7,806 nt of DNA from Clostridiales bacterium (GTDB lineage: Bacteria > Bacillota > Clostridia > Oscillospirales > Acutalibacteraceae): assembly GCA_021202245.1 (NCBI GenBank), contig JAJQDK010000058.1, positions 21,848 through 29,653 of the forward strand, given 5' to 3'. Positions 1 through 5,701 of the stretch are shown here, one piece after another (position 1 is the stretch's first letter; each line of letters begins with the position of its first letter). The position numbers and the translations under genes are program-made. The notes below the pieces were generated by a model. It had not been told where the DNA came from and searched no databases. It was given only the letters and a program-made list of their open reading frames with translations.

Positions 1-249
1 GAGCGTCCGAATTAAAGCGCCGAAAAATTTATTTTTAAACAAATCTGATTTTGCCATAAAGTACAGATGGCGCTTTTGGCAAAGACCGAGAAGCACGGGG
101 TCGGAGTTAGACAAATGATTGCTTGCGATTATAAAAGCTCCGTCCTTGGGCAGAGAGTCCTTATTAACAGCTTTATATCTGTACAAAAGCTTAAATATAG
201 GTGTGCAAACAACACGTCCTACTGCGTAAAGGGCTTTTGATTGTCCCAT
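1..249 (-). CDS. plsC: 1-acyl-sn-glycerol-3-phosphate acyltransferase, N-terminal part (cut by window edge)
   Basis: The first 83 codons are present; the gene runs off the left edge. PlsC-family enzymes move an acyl chain from acyl-ACP or acyl-CoA onto lysophosphatidic acid to make phosphatidic acid at the cytoplasmic membrane, the second acylation step of phospholipid synthesis. The family's catalytic HX4D motif is visible as NHLSNSD at residues 44-50 (His45, Asp50), preceded by a hydrophobic segment FIIAS. The start is ATG at 249, one base after the cmk stop codon. Its Shine-Dalgarno AAAGGAG (260-266) lies inside the last codons of cmk with a 10-base spacer, so translation is probably coupled. 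A cmk-plsC pair is common in clostridia, often followed by ispH and rpsA; whether that holds here cannot be seen. Only the motif half of the protein is visible, so a related acyltransferase of the same superfamily is possible. Confidence 0.88.
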   Translation of the reverse strand, partial: MGQSKALYAVGRVVCTPIFKLLYRYKAVNKDSLPKDGAFIIASNHLSNSDPVLLGLCQKRHLYFMAKSDLFKNKFFGALIRTL

Positions 250-250
250 T

Positions 251-919
251 TTACAAATTCTCCTTTATAACAGAAATAACCTTTTCTGCCGACTGTTCAA
301 AATCAAGCTCGGTTGTATCAACCGTAATACAGCCCTCTGCAGGCTTTAAGGGTGCAGTTGTGCGGTGAGTATCGTTGTAGTCACGCTCAATTACATCGTA
401 TAAAATGTCCTCGTACTTAACGTCCATTCCCTTTTCGCAAAGCTCCTTATAGCGCCGAGTGGCACGGGCTTCTGGAGAAGCCGTAAGAAAAATTTTGACC
501 TTGGCATCAGGCAAAACAACGGTTCCTATGTCACGCCCGTCCATAATTACGTTATGCGACTTTGCCATATCGCGCTGTAAATCAAGCAAATATGCTCTCA
601 CGGACGGTACTGCTGAAATTTTGGAAGCCATCATTGAAGCTTCGGGAGTGCGGATAAGTCCGGAAACGTCCTCTCCGTCAAGCAAAACAACCTGCTCTCC
701 CATGTCGTTAAAGGTAAGGTCAACGGTGATTTTTGACAGCAGTTCATCAACCTCACGTGAAGGCTGAGGCTTGACACGGTTCCTTGAAGCGGCGAGACCT
801 ATTGTGCGGTACAGGGCTCCGGTATCAATATAAATAAAGTCGAGCGCTTTTGCCGCTCTTTTTGCGATTGTGGATTTGCCTGCGCCGGCAGGCCCGTCAA
901 GTGCTATTGCAACAGACAT
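251..919 (-). CDS. cmk: cytidylate kinase (CMP/dCMP kinase)
   Basis: The 222-residue product is the usual length for bacterial CMP kinase, which transfers phosphate from ATP to CMP or dCMP in the cytosol and supplies CDP/dCDP for nucleic acid and phospholipid synthesis. Visible motifs are the P-loop GPAGAGKST (residues 9-17), the substrate-side IDTGALYR (31-38), GRDIGTVVLPDA (128-139) followed by LTASPEARATRR, and the lid-type ERDYNDTHR (178-186). The start is ATG at 919 with Shine-Dalgarno AAAGG at 929-933 and a 9-base spacer. That site begins on the last base of the preceding flavoprotein gene's TGA, leaving only 13 bases between the genes. The stop is TAA, one base from plsC. Cotranscription with the regulator and flavoprotein upstream is very likely. 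Nothing looks damaged. Confidence 0.97.
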   Translation of the reverse strand: MSVAIALDGPAGAGKSTIAKRAAKALDFIYIDTGALYRTIGLAASRNRVKPQPSREVDELLSKITVDLTFNDMGEQVVLLDGEDVSGLIRTPEASMMASKISAVPSVRAYLLDLQRDMAKSHNVIMDGRDIGTVVLPDAKVKIFLTASPEARATRRYKELCEKGMDVKYEDILYDVIERDYNDTHRTTAPLKPAEGCITVDTTELDFEQSAEKVISVIKENL

Positions 920-932
920 TTATTTCATCCTT

Positions 933-2186
933 TCAAATATTATCAAATGTGGAGATGGCGGCATTTTCACCTGCGAGCTTGCCTGTGCTCCACGCTATTT
1001 GAAGATTAAAGCCGCCGGTGTAAGCATCGCAGTCAATAACCTCTCCGGCGAAATATAAGCCGGGTACAAGCTTGCTTTCCATTGTTTTGGGATTGATTTC
1101 GGCGGTTTTAACGCCGCCGGAAGTGATTATTGCCTCTTCTATCGGCCTAAAACCATTGATTTCAATTTTAAAGCATTTTAAAATTTTACAAAGTGCGCCG
1201 CGCTCTTCTTTTGTGATTGAATTGCATTTTTTATCAAAAGGAACGCCCCAGCGCTTTAAAATCGGAACAATGATTTTGCGGGGCTGAAGCTTTGAAAAAG
1301 AATTGGCAACGTCCTTGTTGGCGTTTATGTCAAACTAGTGCTGAATCCGCTTTTCAAGCTGTTCTTCGCTCAGAGCAGGCTTTAAGTCAATTTCGGCAAT
1401 ATATTTATCATCATTGATATTACGTATTTTAGAGCTTGCCGACAAAATCATCGGGCCGCTCATTCCGAAATGAGTAAAGAGCATTTCGCCGAAATCACTG
1501 TAGACCGTCTTGTTTGAATTTTTATCAACAATCTTCAACGATACATTTTTCAGTGAAAGTCCCTGCATTGCTTTACAGTCTGGATTTTTGCTTTCAAGAG
1601 GTACAAGCGACGGCTTTAAATCGGTTACGGTGTGTCCTGCCTGCTTTGCAAGCTTGTAGCCGTCTCCGGTTGAACCGGTTAAGGGATAGCTTTTTCCGCC
1701 GCAGCAGACAATCACGCTGTCGGCAAAATAGGTGTTATTCCCGCATTTAACGCCCGTAACCTTTCCGTTTTCAATTATGAGAGCCGAGGCTGTATCGCAA
1801 ACAACCTTGCAGCCGTTGCTGAATATAAAAGAATGTAAGGTGTCTACAACGTCTGACGCCTTGTCCGATACGGGAAAAACTCGGTTCCCCCGCTCGGTTT
1901 TGATTTTTAATCCGAGGCTTTCAAAAAAATCTATTGTATCCTGCGGAGTAAAATTATTGATGGAGGAATATAAAAATTTTCCGTTCACGGGAACATTTTG
2001 AATATAAGTCTGCACATCGCAATTATTTGTAATGTTGCATCTGCCCTTACCCGTTATCATAATTTTTCTGCCGACGCGGTTATTTTTTTCAATCAGTATA
2101 ACGGAAGCTCCGAGCTGAGCCGCTGTTCCCGCCGCCATAAGACCTGCCGCTCCGCCGCCGACAATTATAACCTTTTTACTTCTCAT
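933..2186 (-). pseudogene. BaiN/HI0933-family FAD flavoprotein, interrupted by one in-frame TAG
   Basis: Read through one TAG (codon 284, 1335-1337), this frame encodes 417 positions ending at TGA 933-935, about the usual length of BaiN/HI0933 (YtfP-type) NAD(P)/FAD-dependent oxidoreductases; read literally it stops at 283 residues. N-terminal motifs are the Rossmann GGGAAG (residues 11-16), GRKIMITGKGRCNITN (about 40-55), VIVCCGGKSYPLTGSTGDG and GEMLFTHFGMSGPMIL. After the TAG the same frame continues without other stops for 133 codons with RPIEEAIITSGGV, INPKTMESKL, LYFAGEV and DAYTGGFNLQIA, the conserved C-terminal FAD-binding part. The physiological substrate of most members is unknown; the bile-acid role of BaiN should not be assumed. 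The ATG at 2184-2186 overlaps the regulator gene by 11 bases. An in-frame TAA three codons upstream (2193-2195) rules out an earlier start, and no good Shine-Dalgarno is seen, so translation is probably coupled. The TAG may be a real nonsense mutation, a sequencing error or a recoded codon. Confidence 0.85.
1335..1337 (-). other. in-frame amber (TAG) codon inside the flavoprotein gene
   Basis: The minus-strand codons around the site read GlnHis-TAG-PheAspIleAsn, and frame and family similarity continue on both sides with no insertion or deletion. From memory of the family, this place usually carries Asp or Glu just before a conserved Phe (RxxxxDFE-like). A single G-to-T change in GAG would give TAG. 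No ATG follows until deep in the C-terminal part, so an independent restart giving a useful protein is unlikely. Confidence 0.9.
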
Positions 2187-3069
2187 TTTCTTTTACGTTG
2201 TCGCGGTCATCATCGTGGTTTGTATATACTCCCTCACGATTCCATATAAGTTCAAGGTGGCAGAAGGTGGCGGAAACATCGTCTTTCTTTTTGAGAACGG
2301 TTGCTACAATAAGAGCGTTTATAAGGCTCAGCGGCGCAACAAGCGAATCGACAACAGAAGCCATATCACTGCGGGCAATAAGCAGTGAATCGGCGCACTG
2401 AACCAGCGGGGAGGTCGTACTGTCGGTGATTGCGATTGCATGGGCGCCCCGTGAACGTGCAAAATTCATTGCATCAACCGCCATAGAGCTGTAGCGCGGA
2501 AATGAAATTCCTATCATTACATCCTTATCGGTCATTCTGAAAATATGCTCATAGGTTGAGGTCTGACTTGAAGTGTTAATTACGCGAACATTATCAAAAA
2601 TAAGCTCAAAATAATAGCCTAAAAAGCTTGCTATTGCAGCAGTGGAACGCACGCCGAAAATATAGATGCGCTCGGCATTGCAGATTTCATCAACTGCACG
2701 GTTAAAATCCTCATGAGATATTTCTTCGATTGTTCTGCGGATTTTGTCAATGTCCTGATTCAAAACATTATCAAGTACATTGTCGTCTCCGATGCGGTTG
2801 GAGGTGACCTCAATTCGCTGGACTGAGGTAAGCTTGTTCCTTATCATTTCCTGCATTGCCTTTTGAAGCTTGGGATAGCCGTCGTAGCCGAGCTCGGTAG
2901 CAAAGCGCACAACTGTACTTTCGGAAACGCCGACGGTTTCTCCGAGCTTTGAAGCAGTCATAAATGCCGCCTTTTCGTAGTGTTCTTCTATATATAAAGC
3001 GATTTTCTTTTGCCCCTTGGAAAAAGAATTCATTTTTAAATCTATACGTGTAAGTAAATGCGTAATCAA
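2176..3069 (-). CDS. RpiR/MurR-family transcriptional regulator (HTH plus SIS domain)
   Basis: This is a 297-residue cytosolic DNA-binding regulator. Residues about 1-78 form the RpiR-type helix-turn-helix domain, with FSKGQKKIALYI and then MTASKLGETVGVSESTVVRFATELGYDGYPKLQK (37-70). Residues about 130-260 form a SIS (sugar isomerase) domain, seen in RIYIFGVRSTAA (134-145), GISFPRYSS (187-195) and AIAITDS (211-217), which in this family senses a phosphosugar. The start is chosen as TTG at 3067-3069, with AGGAG at 3080-3084 and a 10-base spacer. The frame stays open to a TTG at 3162, but that codon coincides with the -35 of the likely promoter and has no Shine-Dalgarno. A later ATG (MNSFSKG) would cut off the LLTRI segment that resembles the family N-terminus. 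It heads the operon with the flavoprotein, cmk and plsC. The effector and target genes are unknown; autoregulation is possible. Confidence 0.9.
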   Translation of the reverse strand: MITHLLTRIDLKMNSFSKGQKKIALYIEEHYEKAAFMTASKLGETVGVSESTVVRFATELGYDGYPKLQKAMQEMIRNKLTSVQRIEVTSNRIGDDNVLDNVLNQDIDKIRRTIEEISHEDFNRAVDEICNAERIYIFGVRSTAAIASFLGYYFELIFDNVRVINTSSQTSTYEHIFRMTDKDVMIGISFPRYSSMAVDAMNFARSRGAHAIAITDSTTSPLVQCADSLLIARSDMASVVDSLVAPLSLINALIVATVLKKKDDVSATFCHLELIWNREGVYTNHDDDRDNVKENEK

Positions 3070-3079
3070 TTTTATGATA

Positions 3080-3084
3080 CTCCT
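3080..3084 (-). promoter_or_regulatory. Shine-Dalgarno that decides the TTG start of the RpiR-type regulator
   Basis: AGGAG on the minus strand lies 10 bases upstream of the TTG at 3067-3069. It is the only good ribosome binding site in the first 100 bases of the open frame. It places the start well inside the longest possible ORF and leaves a 5' leader of roughly 58 bases from the predicted transcription start. Confidence 0.75.
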
Positions 3085-3133
3085 GTCAATAAATTTCAAA
3101 TTATTTTGCGTAAATATCATTTCATACAAATTC

Positions 3134-3162
3134 ATTTTAACACAATAACTTGCAGAATTCAA
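3134..3162 (-). promoter_or_regulatory. sigma-A-type promoter of the rpiR-flavoprotein-cmk-plsC unit
   Basis: On the minus strand TTGAAT (3157-3162) is followed by a 17-base spacer and TAAAAT (3134-3139), a near-consensus -35/-10 pair. Transcription would begin near 3127, leaving a leader of about 58 bases before the TTG start at 3069. It diverges from the hisH promoter at 3222-3250. Confidence 0.7.
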
Positions 3163-3186
3163 TAAGATTTGCAGTTTGTAAAATTA

Positions 3187-3230
3187 TTTTTGCAATATTA
3201 TGAAATCGAAAGCCGATTTTATTGCAAAAA
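3187..3230. repeat. long imperfect palindrome between the divergent promoters
   Basis: The outer arms TTTTTGCAATA (3187-3197) and TATTGCAAAAA (3220-3230) are perfect 11-base inverted repeats. Inside them AAATCG (3203-3208) and CGATTT (3214-3219) form a second stem around AAAGC, with TTATG (3198-3202) left over on one side. The right arm contains the TTGCAA -35 of the hisH promoter. Its size and position fit an operator or a cruciform-forming regulatory element. A terminator is less likely because the arms are AT-rich and no gene ends here. Confidence 0.6.
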
Positions 3231-3250
3231 ATGACTGTATATGATAAAAT
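3222..3250 (+). promoter_or_regulatory. sigma-A-type promoter of hisHF
   Basis: TTGCAA (3222-3227), a 17-base spacer and TAAAAT (3245-3250), with a TGA extension giving TGATAAAAT, make a good extended -10 promoter. Transcription would begin near 3257, about 97 bases before the hisH start. The -35 sits in the right arm of the palindrome at 3187-3230, so a protein bound there could block it. Confidence 0.7.
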
Positions 3251-3256
3251 CAAATA

Positions 3257-3353
3257 AGTAAGGCGTAAATTCGGATGCTGATTCAAATTAGGGGCTTGGC
3301 CCAAGTTAATCGGCTCCCGTCAGAGGTTTTTCACTCATAGAGGAGATGATTTA
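3257..3353 (+). promoter_or_regulatory. hisH 5' leader with possible small ORF and hairpins
   Basis: The leader is roughly 97 bases. It contains an ATG-started 21-codon frame (3275-3340) ending in TAG directly before the hisH Shine-Dalgarno AGGAG (3341-3345, 8 bases from the ATG). It also holds short alternative stems: GGGC/GCCC (3292-3295 with 3299-3302), CTTG/CAAG (3295-3298 with 3302-3305), and GGGGC (3291-3295) able to pair with a downstream GCTCC. The small ORF has only one histidine codon and a weak AAGG site 11 bases upstream, so it is not a classical histidine attenuator. No T-box signature was found. Function is unproven. Confidence 0.3.
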
Positions 3354-3971
3354 ATGATAGCTGTTATTGATTACGGCGCAGGTAACATACAAAGCGTTAA
3401 CAAAGCGTTAAAGCATATAGGCTGCGATGTCTGCGTAACGAGAGATAAGGATGTTATTTTAAAGGCAGACGGTGCGGTGCTGCCCGGTGTAGGCTCGTTC
3501 GGCGATACAATGGATACTATGAACTCATACGGTATAAAGAATACCGTTATTGAATATATAGACAGCGGTAAGCCGTTTTTGGGAATTTGCCTCGGACTGC
3601 AGCTTTTGTTTCCGAAAAGTGAGGAAAGTCCCGAAGCAAAGGGACTCGGCATTTTTGAGGGCGACATAATAAAAATTCCGTCCGATAACGGACTTAAAAT
3701 TCCGCACATAGGCTGGAACAGTCTTGATATAAAAAAGAAAGACGGTATATTCAGGGGTATTGAAGATAATCCTTATGTATATTTCGTGCACTCGTATTAT
3801 CTGAAAGCAAAGGACAGCGCAATCGTAGCGGCGCAAACGCAATACGGCGCAGTTGTTGATGCAGCGGTTGAAAGGGATAATATCATCGCTACCCAGTTTC
3901 ATCCGGAAAAAAGCGGAGAAACCGGACTGAAAATGCTGAAAAACTTTGCAGATATTGTAAACGGAAGGTAA
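3354..3971 (+). CDS. hisH: imidazole glycerol phosphate synthase, glutaminase subunit HisH
   Basis: The 205-residue class I glutamine amidotransferase hydrolyses glutamine and passes ammonia to HisF in the IGP synthase complex, in the cytosolic histidine pathway. The catalytic triad is visible: Cys79 in GICLG (77-81), and His183 and Glu185 in QFHPEKSG (181-188). Other HisH marks are YGAGN (7-11), PGVGSFGD (44-51), PHIGWN (117-122) and the oxyanion-region PYVYFVHSYY (140-149). Length is normal for the family. The ATG at 3354 has AGGAG at 3341-3345. It is followed by hisF with a 14-base gap. The neighbouring hisA and hisIE genes found in many his operons are absent here, so they must lie elsewhere if the pathway is complete. 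All key residues are present and I see no reason to call it a paralogue. Confidence 0.97.
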   Translation: MIAVIDYGAGNIQSVNKALKHIGCDVCVTRDKDVILKADGAVLPGVGSFGDTMDTMNSYGIKNTVIEYIDSGKPFLGICLGLQLLFPKSEESPEAKGLGIFEGDIIKIPSDNGLKIPHIGWNSLDIKKKDGIFRGIEDNPYVYFVHSYYLKAKDSAIVAAQTQYGAVVDAAVERDNIIATQFHPEKSGETGLKMLKNFADIVNGR

Positions 3972-3985
3972 GGAGGATTTTTCAG

Positions 3986-4741
3986 ATGTATGCAAAAAGA
4001 ATTATTCCGTGTCTTGACGTTAAAAACGGCAGAGTGGTTAAGGGAATGAGCTTTGTAAATTTAGTGGATGCAGGCGACCCTGTGGAATGTGCAAAGCAAT
4101 ATGACAAGCAAGGCGCAGACGAGCTTGTATTCCTTGATATTACCGCTTCAAGCGATTCACGCAATATTACCATAGATATGGTTGAAAAGGTTGCAAACTC
4201 AATATTTATTCCGTTTACGGTAGGCGGCGGAATAAGAAGTGTTGACGACTTTAACGCACTGTTAAGAGCCGGAGCTGACAAGGTATCGGTAAATTCGGCT
4301 GCCGTCAATCGCCCGGAGCTTATAAGCGAAGCAGCATATAAATTCGGAAGTCAATGCGTAGTTGCGGCAATAGATGCAAAACGCAGCGGCGACAGCTGGG
4401 AGGTTTATGTAAACGGCGGAAGAACTCCCGTGGGACTTGATGCGCTTGAATGGGCTGTTAAATGCAACGAGCTCGGCGCAGGTGAAATATTGCTGACCAG
4501 TATGGACGAGGACGGACAGAAAAAGGGCTATGATATTGAGCTTACAAGAGCAGTGTCCGAAAAGGTAAATATTCCCGTAATAGCAAGCGGCGGCGCCGGT
4601 GCTCTTGAGCATTTTTATGACGCCTTTACATTAGGCAAGGCTGATGCAGTGCTTGCGGCTTCGCTGTTTCATTTCGGTGAAATTCCGATACCGCAGCTTA
4701 AAGAATATCTCAATGAAAAAGGAATACCCGTAAGGCTTTAA
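3986..4741 (+). CDS. hisF: imidazole glycerol phosphate synthase, cyclase subunit HisF
   Basis: The 251-residue (beta/alpha)8-barrel subunit uses ammonia from HisH to convert PRFAR into imidazole glycerol phosphate and AICAR, feeding histidine and purine synthesis. The catalytic aspartates are Asp11 in CLDVKNGRVVKG (9-20) and Asp130 in AIDAKR (128-133). Phosphate-binding loops appear as TVGGGIR (78-84) and IASGGAG (199-205), together with LDITASSD (50-57) and LTSMDEDGQKKGYD (170-183). Length is typical. The ATG at 3986 is preceded by AGGAGG (3971-3976), which starts on the last base of the hisH stop codon, with a 9-base spacer. This arrangement suggests coupled synthesis of the two subunits. 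The gene ends 20 bases before a strong hairpin terminator, so hisHF seems to be a two-gene transcript. Confidence 0.98.
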   Translation: MYAKRIIPCLDVKNGRVVKGMSFVNLVDAGDPVECAKQYDKQGADELVFLDITASSDSRNITIDMVEKVANSIFIPFTVGGGIRSVDDFNALLRAGADKVSVNSAAVNRPELISEAAYKFGSQCVVAAIDAKRSGDSWEVYVNGGRTPVGLDALEWAVKCNELGAGEILLTSMDEDGQKKGYDIELTRAVSEKVNIPVIASGGAGALEHFYDAFTLGKADAVLAASLFHFGEIPIPQLKEYLNEKGIPVRL

Positions 4742-4761
4742 ATTTCAGTTTTTAATAAAAT

Positions 4762-4803
4762 AGGGCTGCCGTCAATGAATTTCTTATTGACGGCAGCCCT
4801 TTA
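4762..4803. terminator. bidirectional rho-independent terminator between hisF and the sseB-like gene
   Basis: A perfect 15-bp stem (4762-4776 with 4786-4800, core GGGCTGCCGTCAAT) encloses a 9-base loop. On the plus strand it is followed by TTT, AGA and TTTT; on the minus strand by ATTTTATT. It lies 20 bases after the hisF stop and about 60 bases after the convergent SseB-family gene, so it probably ends both transcripts. The U-tracts are modest in both directions. The remaining bases up to 4860 show nothing else. Confidence 0.9.
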
Positions 4804-4860
4804 GATTTTCCTCTTAGAAAGTGTTTTTCGATTTGAGTTAAATTGTCTGTTCTGTTAATT

Positions 4861-5685
4861 TTATTCGTCCTGCGATTTTTTATAAAACGGCTGAACCTTA
4901 TTTACCGCAGTGCGTGCAAACTCCATTGAATACGGCATCATCAAAAGCTCTATATCATCATCGAGATACGGCTTTGCAACGTCGCTGATTCCGCTGAAGG
5001 TTTGCTCCATATTTCCGTAAAAATCAACGACTATTAAATAGCTCTTTTCCCCGTTCTGCTCCAAAAGTCTGAGGTATGCGGCATTGACGGTTTCCTCAGT
5101 GCTGAAATGATTGATAAGAGCAGCCATTAAATCTATAGGATACTCCTCCGGTTCTCCGAGCTGAACCTGAGAGCCGGGCTGAATTTTGCGGGTATTCATT
5201 TTGATATAATCCCTTTGCTGTTTTAGGGAAATTACCATTTGCTTAGGGAAAGTAACGCTCTTGCCGAAAGGATTGATAACAAAGCCCTGCACACCCGCCT
5301 TGGGATCCATAACCATCTGAGCAATGCTGTCAAAATCCGTTACAACCTTGTGCGAGGATTGGGTATCGTTCCATTTAAAAAGCTCATCGGTATCGGTAAA
5401 AATTCCGAAAAACTTATCCTTATTTTGATTTTCAAGCAATCTGAACTGAACCTGAGTTGACTGGCCCATCATTGTCTGATCGTTTTTTGTGCGCGCCTGA
5501 GTTACAGGAGTGACCTTGGCAGGAAGTATAAACTTTGCCTTCATAACGGCATTTACCATTGCGTCAATATTTTCCTTGCAGTTGTCCTGCTGCATATTTT
5601 CAATGGCTTCAATAAGCTCAGGGTTTTTAATTTGCTCGGCAGGTACCTTGCTGCCTTCCATTTTTACACCTTTAAAATCATTCAT
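4861..5685 (-). CDS. SseB-family protein, two SseB domains, function unknown
   Basis: The 274-residue soluble protein has no signal peptide or membrane segment. Residues about 20-155 resemble the SseB N-terminal domain, with KFILPA (51-56), FFGIFTDTDELFKW (92-105) and GFVINPFG (134-141). Residues about 172-270 resemble the SseB C-terminal domain, with LGEPEEYPIDLMAAL (176-190), AYLRLLEQNGEKSYLIVVDFYG (203-224) and a tail ending KSQDE. The name comes from an E. coli gene linked to serine sensitivity; the molecular role of the family is not known and no catalytic residues can be pointed to. The ATG at 5685 has GGAGG at 5693-5697, 7 bases upstream; a second Met (residue 9) lacks such a site. It follows the amylase stop after 16 bases and probably shares its mRNA. 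The family assignment is from remembered motifs and length. Confidence 0.85.
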   Translation of the reverse strand: MNDFKGVKMEGSKVPAEQIKNPELIEAIENMQQDNCKENIDAMVNAVMKAKFILPAKVTPVTQARTKNDQTMMGQSTQVQFRLLENQNKDKFFGIFTDTDELFKWNDTQSSHKVVTDFDSIAQMVMDPKAGVQGFVINPFGKSVTFPKQMVISLKQQRDYIKMNTRKIQPGSQVQLGEPEEYPIDLMAALINHFSTEETVNAAYLRLLEQNGEKSYLIVVDFYGNMEQTFSGISDVAKPYLDDDIELLMMPYSMEFARTAVNKVQPFYKKSQDE

Positions 5686-5701
5686 TATGATTCCTCCAAA
5701 A

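Noticed and set aside
459..767. Open frame on the plus strand opposite cmk
   Set aside because: It is antisense to a clearly conserved kinase, has no Shine-Dalgarno and resembles no known protein.
1072..1287. Plus-strand frames across 870-1287, where the flavoprotein gene seems to have ended
   Set aside because: The minus strand here encodes the conserved C-terminal part of the flavoprotein after the TAG, so these frames are antisense shadows rather than a gene filling a gap.
933..1334. Separate downstream gene after the TAG
   Set aside because: No start codon with a Shine-Dalgarno follows the TAG, the first Met is deep within a conserved motif, and the reading frame is exactly that of the upstream part, so this is the tail of one gene.
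1335..1337. Pyrrolysine at the in-frame TAG
   Set aside because: In bacteria known pyrrolysine sites are mostly in methylamine methyltransferases. Nothing here supports a pyrrolysine system, so it is kept only as a remote possibility behind mutation or error.
3257..3353. T-box or known riboswitch upstream of hisH
   Set aside because: The leader is too short and lacks the T-box AGGGTGG-type signature. No other riboswitch consensus I know is visible and there is no terminator hairpin followed by Ts.
3525..3995. 156-codon minus-strand frame across hisH
   Set aside because: It is antisense to hisH, which has intact catalytic residues; the composition is low-quality and there is no ribosome site.
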